Assembly (NCBI RefSeq): GCF_000276665.1
Contig: NW_004955473.1
Coordinates: 4,428,822-4,492,821 of the forward strand
DNA length: 64,000 nucleotides
Direction of reading: 5' to 3'
Source: Chinchilla lanigera
Lineage: Eukaryota > Chordata > Mammalia > Rodentia > Chinchillidae
Each line of letters starts with the position of its first letter. The first letter of the stretch is position 1. A program made the position numbers and the translations under genes. The notes under the pieces were generated by a model. That model saw only the letters and a program-made list of their open reading frames with translations. It searched no databases and was not told the DNA's origin. Below are positions 11,806-23,210 of this stretch, one piece after another.

Positions 11806-12232
11806 TTGTTGTACTTTTTAATAATGACAAGTCCAACTCTTCCTACTGATATGGAAACTAACATAGGTGAAATGTGGACTCTTTACTACTTTCCTCATAA
11901 AAAGTGAAGTTGACTTCACAAATGGGTATTTGCAAGAATGCTTTACATTAAATTCACATCTATACAGCTATCAAAATATTGCCCACACAGCATCAGCTGC
12001 ACCGTATCCTTACCCCTTACCAGCACAGGGACTCAGTAAGAGAAAGAATTCCTTAAGCGCTGGATAAAATACAGTGAAGAGTAAAGATTTTTCCAAATTC
12101 TACATGACAAAAGGATTCTGTGTGTGAGGGAAAGGTAAGGCAGGCCTGCCTGATATCTAATCTCAGCCAGGCTTTTTAAGCTACTTTTTAAGTAGCTCTT
12201 AGTGATGTAACTGTCTTTGGTCTTTCTTGTAG

Positions 12233-12340
12233 CATCTCCTCAAAGTCCAAGAAGAATACAAAAGGAAAGAAGCTGAACTTGAAAAACTCAAAGATGACAA
12301 ATTACAGGTGGAAAAAATGTTGGAAAATCTTAAAGAAAAG
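12233..12340 (+). CDS. ENOX1: ENOX1 coding exon, fourth from the end (coiled-coil)
   Basis: The exon is 108 bases, or 36 codons, between a TTTCTTGTAG acceptor and a GTACAA donor, with phase 0 at both ends. It begins HLLKVQEEYKRKEAELEKLK and ends MLENLKEK. It continues the coiled coil of the previous exon in register: hydrophobic L, V and M residues recur in heptads and the remaining positions are almost all charged. No domain other than this helix is visible. The reading frame is intact and joins the exon at 16052 without a gap. The following intron holds a B1 SINE 232 bases downstream of the donor and a rearranged LINE-1 3' UTR. Confidence 0.94.
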
Positions 12341-12571
12341 GTACAAGAGTCTTAAGGGAGCCTTTTTCCCTGTCCCCTTTCCCTTTTCCAGTGACAGTGA
12401 AAATGCCTGGGAGTTTCTGCAGTAGAAATCAATGTTGAAATGTTTGTCTGGCTGGGGATTAAAAGCACAATTCCAGGATAATTCTTGTATCAACACTGCT
12501 CTTAGATATGAGTCTGTGGCATTACTAAAGGTTCTAGAGAGTATTTTTTTCAATGAATAAAAGTCAGTCCA

Positions 12572-12707
12572 GGTCAGGCATCATTGTGAATGCCTGTAAT
12601 CCTGGCACTCAGGAGGCTGAAGCAGGAGGATCGTCGGGATTTCAAGGCCAGGCTGCACTACAGGGCAAGACCCTGTCTCGTAAAAATCAAAAAAAAAGAA
12701 AAAAGAA
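12572..12707 (+). mobile_element. B1-type SINE with 13-base target duplication
   Basis: The body (GTCAGGCATCATTGTGAATG through CCCTGTCTCG) is followed by an A-rich tail. It is flanked by AAAAGTCAGTCCA at 12559-12571 and 12708-12720. Confidence 0.88.
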
Positions 12708-12774
12708 AAAAGTCAGTCCATCTCTAAAGTTCCTCAGTCTTCCCTCTTGGAGAAACCAGCATTCTGGCTTCATC

Positions 12775-13035
12775 TTTTTTTTTTTTTTTTAGAGAATTTT
12801 AAAAAGCAATAACAAAATAACAGCATAGACAAAAACAAAACAGAGCAAAAACAATAAAAAATGATAAGATGATAGGAAATTAACAATGGTTGTTGTATTA
12901 CATATTGTTATCTATTGTTTTGGTATTGTTTTGTTTATTTCTGATTGTTAATATGTTTTCATTCTTCTATCTTTAAAATTTTTAAAAATGGTAGGAATTA
13001 ACAGTAGTTGTTATATTACATACTGTTATCGTTGT
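12775..13035. mobile_element. LINE-1 3' UTR pieces in alternating orientation
   Basis: Bases 12775-12912 are minus-strand 3' UTR (poly-T, then GGAAATTAACAATGGTTGTTG). Bases 12913-12982 read as the plus-strand 3' terminus (GTTAATATGTTTTCATTC, ATCTTTAAAAT). Bases 12983-13035 are minus-strand again and repeat the AATTAACAGTAGTTGTTATA block. Confidence 0.65.
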
Positions 13036-16000
13036 CAAGCAAACAGCAGGGTAGAAAACTTATATGACACAAAGTAACTTCAGCTGAGTATTTCATTAAA
13101 GGAAGAAACACAGTTTCTTTGCAGGCAGTGGGTCCTGTATAATAATGAACAGCCACAAGTGAAAGTAATAGCCAGAACCAAACGGAGGAAAACCTTGGAA
13201 AGAAAGGAGGAGATGCAGTATTCTAAAGCTGAGTAATAGCAACAGGGAAGGCAAGCTGGTTCTTTATCAGGTGAGAGCCTGCTACAGTAAGGACCACCAA
13301 GGCAGTCTGCTGACGTCTGGGTGGACTGGTGCATTACAACCGTGAGTCAGGTGCCCAGTCTGTTGAAGGAGTATAAATGACCTCTCTGTCTCCTCTGTCC
13401 CTGAACACTCAGCTGAAGTTATTCTCTAAAAAGGAAGGGTCTTTGGCCAGATCTGCCTAATTTTAATATCTTTTGAGGAAGAGAAAAATTAGGAGCTTGG
13501 ACCAGGAGTCTGAAATCAACAATTATACAGTTGCTGAAGAGCTCCTCTTCTTTATCTTCTGTGTTCAGCTCAGAAAGATGCAGTGCACAAAGGCCCAGGG
13601 TGCCTTTTCCAGCACAGAGATATCCCCCAGAGTGCCATTAGGAACTGGCAACCTTGGTGTAGTTGAAACAAATGATTGAAAGTGTTTTCTTCTAGAGGCC
13701 ATTTGCAATATGCTTTTAATTCTTCCACATCATAAAACCAACTCACTTTCCAGTTTTGTGGGTGCTATTAAAGAAACGAGCACAATCCCAGAGAAACTCA
13801 TTCATCAAGCTTTTAATTGAAAAGTGCCAAAGCCGTGCTACTTATCGGGACTTTCCTCATACTATCACAGCTTCTGAATTGTCCCCGAGCTGGTACATAG
13901 CTCGGTTTCACTTTACACATACAGTGGAGTGTGTAGCCAGAGGACTGTAGATAGATGTGGCAAGTGCTAATGACCTTACGCTCAGAATCACTCATCAGGA
14001 TTGACATCGCAAACTGACTTAAGGACATTTTTATGTAAGTAGCTTTCTGCTTTGTAAAGCATTTCATTTAACAAAACAAGAGGTCAAATGGCCTAGAAGA
14101 AACTTGCCCCGGGTTGTGCTTGAGGAGAAATGTTTTCCATTGTGAAGCTGAATATACTGTGAAGTGGCAGCTAAACAGAGCAAGAAGGAAGATCCAACTG
14201 ATAAGCAAAACACAGTGAGTCAGAATATGTTTTTCTCTTGTTATTTTAAGCAAAGCTTCTTTTAAAAGAATTCATGACAGTTCATTATAAACTGATCTTC
14301 TCTGGGAAGCTGATTTGTGACCAAATATTTCAACCTGACACAATTAGGTTAGGAAGCAAAGTACCATCACATTAGATGACAAAAAATAATTTCAGGTTGA
14401 AAGGAAAGCAATAAATTTCAGTGAGGAGAGATCCTTTTTTGTTGGTTTTGTTTGGGTTTCTTGACAGTAAGCCACAGTGTGAGTTATTGTCAGTGTTTCA
14501 CAGTATAACAATGGGACCTATGTGTATCTTACTGCAGAAAAAAATTTGCTCTTTGAGTCTACTAGTCAAATTTGAGGTAATAAACATTATTTAAATATAC
14601 CTTCTAATTTTTTAAATACCGGTTATAATAAAATTGAAATCAACTTTCAGTAAGACCATAGTTCTATTCAAAATGACTAAAACTTCTTAAGAAATCATGA
14701 CATCTTAAATAAACCCCAATCTGTTAAACTCTCACAATTAAGAAATGGCTTACTGGATCACTTAATATTTTAAGGGAGTTAAAAGCAGAAGTGAAGTCTG
14801 GGGCTTAGAAGCAAGCTCATAATTTAAATCAAACTTGGCATAATTGTTATTGCCTGGGTTGGATTCTAAAGGCCAAAGATTGAGTAGGCTATCAGAGGGC
14901 CCCCTCTGACTACAGCCAGGAAGCCTCAAAACCCACAAAACAACATGGCTTGTGCCATAGACCATTCATTTCTTTCAGAGATACATCTGGGAAGCTTTGA
15001 AGACACCTTTAAAGAAAATAGACGGAATCCTGTCCCTTCTGAGGGTTTGTGGAAGGGAAGAAGTGACAAAGCATCTGAGTCAGCCATGATCTGCCCCTCA
15101 AGGAGCAATTGCCCAGCATTCTCTTTTACAAAAGTAAATGACTGAAGCAGTGATTTCTAAAAGTTCCTTCTTTCAAGTCTCTTTCTGAACATATATAATG
15201 CAGAAATATGTCCTCAACATCCAAGACAGAAAGAAAGGTCCATGGATGGTCTGGAGGTGTTTTTTATTGTCATTGCTGGGCTTGAGTTTTACCTAAGTAT
15301 CTCATTAAAACTACCAACTACACTAAGCAAGATTAAAAATTTCAATGCCAAAGAAGTCCATTAACTAATGATATTTTGGTCATGGTCATTTCTTGCTGTA
15401 AAGTCTAGAATATTCTCACAGATGATGTGCCTACCAGAGAGAAGAATGGGAAACAACCACTAGTCAATAGATAGAGGCTCTGATTTTTAGTTCAAAAGGC
15501 AATAGCTGTAGACCTGCGAATGGATTGGCTATATTACAGATTCTTCACTGAGAGATGAGATTCACCATTAGCTGAGAATAAACGTAATACCTGAAGAAAA
15601 AAAGTGACCCTCTTAACAGTGAATGACCTAGGGTGAAATGCTGGCAGTGTAATTTTAGTCTGCTTACCTAATTTATATGATAGGTTTATGTCCCTCATTG
15701 GTAGAATACAGGTAATATCTAATGGTATCTGGTATCAAGTTAGTACACAATAAATGTTGAGTCTGGTTCCCAAGATTCCCTGTATAGAGTCAAGAATGAT
15801 GAAAGCAGGGAAAAAGCACCAGTGAAGATAAATGTTTCAATTTTTCTGTTTTGAAGCCATATAAAGTTACTTTAGATGATCTGTGGTGCTTTTGTAATCC
15901 ATACTGTTTTTCTCTTATTCGATCATCCAAACTGGACAATACTGTCTTTATGGTCCTATGTGTTTTTAAGTGTCATTGTTGTGTAGTTAATAGAAACCAA

Positions 16001-16051
16001 CTCTGTTGCCAAATACAGTGAACTGACCCAGGAAGCATGTTATTCCCACAG

Positions 16052-16160
16052 GAAAACTGTGCTTCTAGACTCTGTGCATCAAACCAAGAAAGTGACTACC
16101 CTCTTGAGAAGACCATGAATGGCAGTCCTATCAAATCTGAACGTGAAGCACTGCTAGTGG
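16052..16160 (+). CDS. ENOX1: ENOX1 coding exon, third from the end (CX4C motif)
   Basis: The exon is 109 bases: 36 codons plus the first base of a glycine codon completed in the next exon (phase 1). The acceptor is TATTCCCACAG and the donor GTAAGG. Translation starts ENCASRLCASNQESDYPLEK and ends SPIKSEREALLV-G. The CASRLC stretch is a C-x4-C pair. CX4C pairs have been proposed as the disulfide-thiol interchange site in ecto-NOX proteins, and assigning that role here is inference. The middle of the exon is serine- and charge-rich and is probably a linker between the coiled coil and the C-terminal globular part. Confidence 0.94.
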
Positions 16161-16825
16161 GTAAGGAAGCTAACACACACACATACTCATAAGATATAGT
16201 AGAGGAAGGAAGGGCTTTACATATAATTAATAAGCACATGCCAAGCATTTATGAAGCAGGACAGTATGAAAAGCCAGTGTCCTAAAGATGATGGGATAAG
16301 AGCAAGTATAGATTTCCATAAAAACTGTAAGAGCAGCTTCCAGCCCTCTTGAGCTTCCTGAACAACCCTACCACATCTAGTGTGTCTGTACAAGCATATT
16401 AAAAGGCGCTCAGCTGCAGAAGGACACTATAGTTTGGTTTTAAGTCTCCATGCAAGGATAGCCGAGCCTCTCATATCCACGCAGGGGACTGGTGCACACA
16501 GTGTTGAGCAAAGAGCTTTTTTCCAGATGAGGCTCTGAAGCAAGTGTCTGACTCGCAAGCTTTTCCAGGCTACTGGCTACTTTTACTCATGACATTTCTG
16601 ACACCAAATAAGAGGGTAATTTTTTTACCTCCTGACACCACGTACGTAGTATCTTTTCTAACTACACTATTTCTCCAACTTCAAATGGGTGTCCTACCAT
16701 TCAACTCAGTTAAATTCTGACTCCCACTAGCCAGAGTTACCTTCATATTTCACGGGTGTAGCCACTAAGTCTCACAAATCTGTCCTTATTTTAGATACCA
16801 GTCTCAAATATCAGCTCCCCAGATA

Positions 16826-17200
16826 TGTCAGCTGCTCTTTGCTATCACAACTACCTGCAATAATCAGCATATAAAGAGAAAAAGGTTATTTTGTTTCACA
16901 GTTTTAGAGGTTGCAGTCCTTGACTGACTGGCCTCGTTACTTTTGGACCTGTGACGAGGCCGCGTATCATAGCAGCAGTGTGAGGCAAAACCCTTCACTT
17001 CATGGCCAGTATGCAAAAGGGGCGGAGCAGGGCTGGGGTCCCAATAACTTCTTCATGAATGTGCCCCCAGTGGCCAGAAGACCTCCTGCTAGGCCCCACC
17101 TCTTAATGCTTTTAGCACCTCTCCACAGTGCTGTGGGACAGAGACCAAGCCTTTTCACATAGGCCTATGGAAGACACTCCAGGTGCAAGCTACAGCTCCA
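16826..17200 (-). mobile_element. MaLR-type LTR
   Basis: The reverse-strand LTR features are AAAAAGGTTATTTTGTTTCACAG, TAGAGGTTGCAGTCC, and AGGCCCCACCTCTTAATG near the far end. It is antisense to ENOX1. Borders are approximate. Confidence 0.6.
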
Positions 17201-17249
17201 ACTTCCCCCACACTGCTGTTCGATTTGGCTAGAGTCACAACTGCCACCC

Positions 17250-17890
17250 CACAAGTTCATTAATTTACTAGAACAACTCACAGAGCTCAGAGAAGTACTT
17301 ACTGACTATTAGTTCATTTTAAAGGACACAACTTAGAACAACCAAATGGAAGAGGTGCATGAAGTATGTACTAGGAGGGTTCTACAATTGTACGTTGGTT
17401 CACAAACTTAATTACTTAATTCTTTCCATGATTCTGGTAGAAAACCAATTTGGACAAGAAGCAAATCAAATTCAGTAGATAATTCAGTGCTGACCTTATG
17501 GGGAGATTTGATTTGGTTCACCTCCATTTCAGTTTGTAACCAGAATTGTGGAAAGAATTAAGTTGGTGTACCGAAGTACCACTGTGTGTCCTTTCTGGGC
17601 ATGCTACCCTCCCTGCATCTCGATGTGCTCACCAACTGGGAAGCTCTGAACTCCATCAATTAGAGGTGTTTAGCAAGATTTCATTATATAGGTGTGGTTA
17701 GAGGGAAGTACTGAAAATTCCAAGCCTCTAATCATTCCTTCCTCTGACTGGCAGCCAGACACCAACCTGAAGCTATTGAGGGTGCCCCAGGCATTTATAA
17801 ACATTTGAAAGATACTCTGTCACTCCAGTAATTCCAGAGTTTTAGGAGCTGTGTGCCAGGCAGCTGGACAACTATCAAATATTTATTTCT
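17250..17890. mobile_element. Old mammalian LTR-like repeat
   Basis: Blocks such as ACTAGAACAACTCACAGAGCTCAG, TCGATGTGCTCACCAACTGGGAAGCTC, TCCAAGCCTCTAATCATTCC and AGTTTTAGGAGCTGTGTGCC recall an ancient ERVL-like LTR. The family was not assigned. Confidence 0.45.
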
Positions 17891-18014
17891 TTACTACTTC
17901 ATATTGGCAGATGACTCAGGAGGCTGGATATGGTGTGTTGGACAGTGGTGAGCTCTGACGAAATAAATGTTAGTATAATGTATTGTTCTCACTGTAAGAA
18001 AATTCATTCAAAAA

Positions 18015-18230
18015 GTCAGTGTAGCACAAATGGTTCAAGAATCAGGCAGACCTATCTTTCCATGTTGACCCCACCATTCCTTTCCTGAGCTTCAGTTCCT
18101 CTTTCTCTATAATAATGTCACCAACCTCAAAGAGCAGTTGCAAGTATTACATATGATAATTAGCCTAAATCACTCAGCACTGGAGAAGCCCCTTCTAACA
18201 CTTACAGTGCTATTCACAAATGCTTGTTGG
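18015..18230 (+). mobile_element. MIR SINE (diverged)
   Basis: The order ATCAGGCAGACC, TTTCCTGAGCTTCAGTTCCTC, ACCTCAAAGAGCAGTTGCAAG resembles a MIR core. Similarity is weak. Confidence 0.45.
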
Positions 18231-19093
18231 CTTTATATTCCATTTGGAGAACAGTGGCAGACTGAGGTTCTAAAATATTCAGGGGGGATAGTTAATCCCA
18301 GCTGCCTTGTATGAAGTTGAGCCACACAGTAGCCATGCCCTAGTCTCCAGAATCTTCCACACTGACTGACTTCTGCATATTTTCAAGGTACACCTCCCTC
18401 CTCTGGTAATGGGTATCTTACTCAGATTTAACACTTTGATATGTTAATAAAGATGCACAGGAGGATCTGCCATTGAGGCCTCAGGAAAAGTGACAACTTT
18501 CAAGGATTTCCAACTCGATTTTTAACAAATCAGCATTGCAACAGAGACATGTCAGAGAAGTGCTGGGTGCAGGAAGCTTCTGTAATGGATAGCCTGAGGG
18601 GGGAAAAAGTGGTTCTTAAAAATAAGTGTTTCTTGTTCTGTGTTTTAAAGAATGTAGTCTTGGGCTAACAGAGAGAGAGAAAATTCTATTTTTAAAAAAT
18701 CAGCTCTTTGAATGTTAACTCACAAAAACTGCTTAGTGTTTTTAAACTGTGGAGTTATTTCTTGGCATTTGACAGTCTTTCTTGGCCATGACATCCAGAA
18801 TTTCTTTGAATGTGTACCGTCTTCTTCAGAATTTAAATTTCTCAACTACAATCCAGGTTGAGAAATTCAATTTACCTAGTCATTTAAGAATAATGTCGTG
18901 TTAGAAGCAGCAGCATCCGTTTTGAGCAGATTTTGAGCTCCTTCATCAGTTCCTCCTAAAGTCCTCCAACCAATCTCTATGCCATCTAATACTTGAAAGA
19001 TTTTTTTTCTCAAACAACTGACTGCACGTCAAGTTCCAGTTCAAACTTGTGCTATTCTTTGTCATTCTTGTAAAGGGACAGAAGAGTATTTGT

Positions 19094-19751
19094 TTGGTCT
19101 TTTTGAGACAGGGTCCCACTATGCAGTTTATAAACCAAATCAGATTTCACTTTCTTTTCCTGGCAGTTTTCAGCAAACACAAATCTGGGTCTGTTTAATG
19201 TCCAAAGATCATATAAAAGGAGATGAATTCAAAATACTTCAAATAGTATACAGTATTTTTGAGCAATTTCTCCACTTGTTGCCAGAGAAAGATTAGAACA
19301 ATTAAACTAATGGCCGGAATAATCAAGGCTGTTAAAGCAGCTGCCAGTCATCACATCAGAGTCAGGGTGAGTAAAAGTCAAGTGCATCCCTGGAGGCTGC
19401 AAACTGCCTTAAGAATTATGTTATATGAAGAAATTCAGGACTGTCAAGCACAACATGCTAGTGCCCACTCAGCCATGAATGAAAGGTTTAACTTTTCTTT
19501 ACAGAGCTGCTCACAAAATAAAACTCAAACATAACCAGCAGATTCTGTTATGAGAGGCACTAAGTTAATCAGGCCCAGTACCTGATGTGTATGTTTGCTC
19601 CAACTGCAAGACATTATTTACGCCTAAAAGACTAAAGTCTAACTTAAAGACTTAGCTGCTTAGGTCTAGAAAGAACTGCAAAAGAATAGCATAATCTAAA
19701 GTCATTGTACAACCTGAACTGCATAGTGGGACCCTGTCTCAAAAAGACCAA
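19094..19751. repeat. 35-base perfect inverted repeat formed by two B1 tails
   Basis: Bases 19094-19128 (containing CTTTTTGAGACAGGG) are the exact reverse complement of 19717-19751. Both are the 3' end of the local B1 consensus, so they are truncated SINEs of opposite strand, 588 bases apart. Confidence 0.9.
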
Positions 19752-19884
19752 AAAAAAATCTCATTTATTTAAAGTCATTATAAAATTCTAGAACTGAAAT
19801 GTTCCTTAACCATCATGAGTTATGGGAGTGACTGCTTAAATGCCAGCTTTTCTGCCTGTGATGCAATATAGTAAGAGGCAGCGC

Positions 19885-20080
19885 GTGCAGTGATAAAGAG
19901 CAAAGGTCTGAGTTCAAATACCAACTCTGCCACTTAGCAGCTGCGTGATCTTGATCTGGTTGCTTCAGCTTTCTGTGTCTCAGTACCCTCACCTGTGAAA
20001 TGAGGACTACCTACCCCATAAGGTTACTGTATAAGTTAAATGAACATATATATAAATTTAGAGTAGCACCCAGTACATTT
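19885..20080 (+). mobile_element. MIR SINE
   Basis: The sequence GAGTTCAAATACCAACTCTGCC, then CTTAGCAGCTGCGTGATCTTG, TCTGTGTCTCAGTACCCTCACC and TGAAATGAGG are a recognisable MIR, ending about 100 bases before the exon at 20182. Confidence 0.8.
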
Positions 20081-20181
20081 ATGTTGTACATGTGTATGTG
20101 TTATACATATGAGTTAGTTGTCACTTAACACATCTCAAAGAATGCCATGCTCAAGTGTAACCTCTGGGATTATCTCCGCAG

Positions 20182-20267
20182 GGATTATCTCTACATTCCT
20201 TCATGTTCACCCATTTGGAGCAAGCATTGAATACATTTGTTCCTACTTGCACCGTCTTGATAATAAG
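20182..20267 (+). CDS. ENOX1: ENOX1 coding exon, second from the end
   Basis: The exon is 86 bases. The first two bases complete a glycine codon (phase 1 entry) and the end is phase 0 before the GTATGT donor. The acceptor is TCTCCGCAG. It encodes GIISTFLHVHPFGASIEYIC followed by SYLHRLDNK, the most conserved block of the ecto-NOX C-terminus as I recall it (ENOX2 has a very similar IISTFLHVHPFG block). The segment is rich in aromatic and hydrophobic residues and is probably part of a folded C-terminal domain whose structure I do not know. The exon is short, and the acceptor tract is poor in pyrimidines and lies beside a CpG, so it may be a weak exon. Confidence 0.95.
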
Positions 20268-21007
20268 GTATGTGGGGCCTGAAGGGGGAAACACAGTGGA
20301 TGGAGGTCTCTTTGTGACCTTACTTTCCTCAGGCATAAATAAGCTATTACTTATTGATATAAGGAAGTTTCTCTCACTTGCTATCTCACTATGATTCAGT
20401 GAGCTTCCCTCTTGCAAGAAGGATGACCAACTGTCCACACTGGTGTAGGACTGAGGAATTTCCTTCCACTTGAGACTTTCAGCGCTAAAACCATGAAAAT
20501 CTAGGGCAAGGTTGAATGAGGAATGAAGGTTGAATGAGGCCACCATACTTCAAGATACATGGGCGAAGAATTTTCCTCCCTTCTCTTGATTAACATAGCA
20601 ACTGCAAATTAACCAGCTTTCCTGCCCATCCAACTCTTGTCCTAGACCCCTTATCCATGAGCAAATGTTGATTTTCAAAATTTGAAGGCTTATTGAAAAT
20701 ATGCCTCCCACCATCACCAATGTATTATCTACTATGAAACAACTGAGGCAAGGACAAAAAGTGATGAAACAAGAAGCTGAGGGTTTCAGCCAAGCCCTGG
20801 TGCCCAGGCTCAAGTTAGGAAGGTGGCTACTAATGCAAAGATGACTACCTAAAACAAACCCTAAAAGAGTCTACACATTTGTTGTTGTATTAAGGTGGTG
20901 CTGGGTATGTGTCTGTCTGTGCATGAAGTGAGCAAAGAGAAACAGTGCATAGAAGTAGGAACACAGAGCACTGCACACCCCTCTTACTCTGAAAGTGAAT
21001 GCATGTA

Positions 21008-23210
21008 TGTCTTGGTTACTCTTCTCTCGTTGCTGGGACAAAATACCTGACGTCCAAAATTAAGGAAGGAAAGGTTTATTTCGCTTACAGTTTGTGGAGG
21101 TTTCAGTCCATACTTGGCCGATTACAAGGCAGAGTGGCACGTGGCAGAGGGCTACAGCTGATGGCGGCAGAACACAGCAAAGCAACAAGCACGTACCAGG
21201 GCGGAATGGCCTCAAGCACCCTTTTCCTCTCCCTTACATATGCAAACTATCCACCCCAGCGTGGGTGTAGCTCTCACACCCATAATCAATCAAACTATAA
21301 AAGCCTGCCCCATGACTGCATGAGGCTTTGAGGGGACACACAGACACAAACCATAACATTCCACCCCTGGCCCCCAAAAGACTCATGCCCATCCCTTTAT
21401 ACAAACAGCATTTAGTCCATCTGGAAGAGTTGCCAATGTCCTAACAGTTTCAGCATTGCTGACAAGTCCAAGTCCCAAGTCTCCTCCAAGATGTAAGGCA
21501 AAATCTCAGTCGTGAGCCCCTGTACAAATGAAAAGTTAAACATTTCCAACATTCAATGGCACAAAATAAGCAGTACCATTCCAAAAGGTACAAACAGGGG
21601 GACATAGAGCATTTGGACCAAAGCAAGTCCAAAATCCAGCAGGGCTAACGTTATGTCCTGTAGTTCCATGACCAGCATCTGAAGCAATCTGTGGCACACT
21701 GTAAGCTCCAAAGGGCTTGCATGAGTCCACCCCTATGGCACTTCTGGTGGTTATAGCTTCCATAGCTTCTCTCTTAGGCCTGCTTTGTTCCCTCCTTGCA
21801 GCTTTCCTTAGATGATCCACGGTCCTGGCTTTTTTAAATTTCTGAGGTCTCCAGCACACCTTTTGCTTCACACTCATAGCCTCACACACTGCCCTCTCAG
21901 GGGCACGCTGCCTGGCCTCCCAGGCCTTCTGAAATCTGGGTGGAAGCCTCTTAAACCTCAGAATTCTTGCATTCTCGATGCACCTAAGCCAGGGCAATGG
22001 GGATGATGCCAAGGTCTGCTGCCACCTGGAGCAGTAGCCAAGTTTTCCTCTCTCTTGGCCACAGGGGTGGAGTGCCTGGATCTCTGGGCACTCTGAGTAC
22101 AATTCTGAGGAACAGATCCTCTATACTGCCGCCATTCTGGAACCTGGTACGGCTGCCGCCACCATTCTGGAACATGGCACTCAGCAGCATTTTTCTCAAA
22201 GCAAGGTCTTTCACCTTTGCCGTTTTGAGGCTTCAAAGGGTGGACACTTGCTGCTTCTTGTGATACCCTCAGGCCATCTTTTTTATTTTCTTGTTCCTTC
22301 TCAGCAACAGAGATCTCCTCAGCTCTACCTTTGCAGTCCACAGCTTTACAGGAGCTTCCTTTCTGGCCAAACTCACAACATTTTAAATCACCCTGCTGGG
22401 CTCTTTGTTCTTGATTCTCAATATAAATCTGGCTAAAAGCCCCCAACAAGAGCCATGCCACTGCCCCAACATTCAACTGCCTTGATATTTCTTTTGCCAG
22501 ATTAATCAGTCCACTGCCGCCCTTAATCTCAGTCTTAGGCAAAGTCTCTGGACAGGAGCAAAATGCAGACAAACTTTCTGCCAAGCCATAACACACATCA
22601 TCTGGAGCCCAACAACCAATGCAGTCCTTCTTCCCAACAGAAACCTCCCAAACCCGGTCTTTATGGGCAGGATTTTTATCAGTCTTCTGGGCTTCTGAGC
22701 TCTGACCACAATCGCCCAGACAGAACAGCCGAAGGTGTTCTAGTGCTTCTCTTTCAGGCGACAGCTCCAAACCTTTCCAAACACTTCCCACAAGCCATTT
22801 CCAAAGGCTCTTGAACCACATGGTCAAGTATAGTCACAGCAACAACCCCACTCCTCTGGTACCAAATTCTGTCTTCTCTCGTTGCTGGGACAAAATACCT
22901 GATGTCCAAAATTAAGGAAGGAAAGGTTTATTTTGCTTACAGTTTGTGGAGGTTTCAGTCCATACTTGGCCAATTACAAGGCAGAGTGGCACGTGGCAGA
23001 GAGCTACAGCTGATGGCGGTAGAACACAGCAAAGCAACAAGCACGTACCAGGGCGGAATGGCCTCAAGCACCCTTTTCCTCTCCCTTACATATGCAAACT
23101 ATCCACCCCATCGTGGGTGTAGCTCTCACACCCATAATCAATCAAACTCTAAAAGCCTGCCCCATGACCGCATGAGGCTTTGGGGGGACACACAGGCACA
23201 AACCATAACA
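21008..23210 (-). mobile_element. ORR1-like MaLR provirus with both LTRs, antisense in ENOX1
   Basis: Near-identical LTRs at 21008-21358 and 22870-23210 (TG...CA) flank 1.5 kb of internal sequence. The 5' LTR is on the right. Next to it, on the minus strand, is a TGGTACCAGAGGAGTGGGG primer-binding site that fits tRNA-Leu. The LTRs end in the ORR1-like tail (rc of TTCCTTCCTTAATTTTGG). They show about ten differences over 340 bases by eye, mostly transitions and several at CpG. The flanks ATGTA and ATGTG form an imperfect 5-base duplication. MaLRs lack a pol gene and depend on ERVL enzymes. Confidence 0.88.
21958..22827 (-). pseudogene. Internal open frame of the MaLR provirus (gag-like relict or chance)
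   Basis: A 289-codon open frame starts about 40 bases after the primer-binding site and opens MTMWFKSLWKWL. The same frame begins in the second provirus at 59071, where it is broken by a SINE and by stop codons. MaLR internal regions are generally regarded as non-coding descendants of ERVL, so I do not claim a functional protein. A second frame (21536-22102, 188 codons) overlaps its end. Confidence 0.35.

Larger units (their letters stand above)
10231..12232 (+). other. ENOX1 intron between the fifth- and fourth-last coding exons
   Basis: The intron is 2002 bases, GT to AG. It contains a 47-base tandem duplication (11479-11568) and a MIR SINE (about 11625-11805). The rest is unique AT-rich DNA. 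An open frame at 10472-10663 was considered as an extra exon and not accepted. Confidence 0.85.
12341..16051 (+). other. ENOX1 intron between the fourth- and third-last coding exons
   Basis: The intron is 3711 bases. The first 700 bases carry a B1 SINE (12572-12707) and LINE-1 3' UTR pieces (12775-13035). From 13036 to 16051 I recognise no repeat and no gene. Short open frames there have no recognisable protein similarity. The lack of repeats over 3 kb is notable for this window, and the stretch could include conserved non-coding sequence. Confidence 0.8.
16161..20181 (+). other. ENOX1 intron between the third- and second-last coding exons
   Basis: The intron is 4021 bases. It carries a MaLR LTR (about 16826-17200, antisense), an old LTR-like repeat (about 17250-17890), two MIR SINEs (about 18015-18230 and 19885-20080) and two opposed B1 tails that form a 35-base inverted repeat (19094-19128 and 19717-19751). 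Bases 18231-19093 show no recognisable repeat. Confidence 0.8.
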
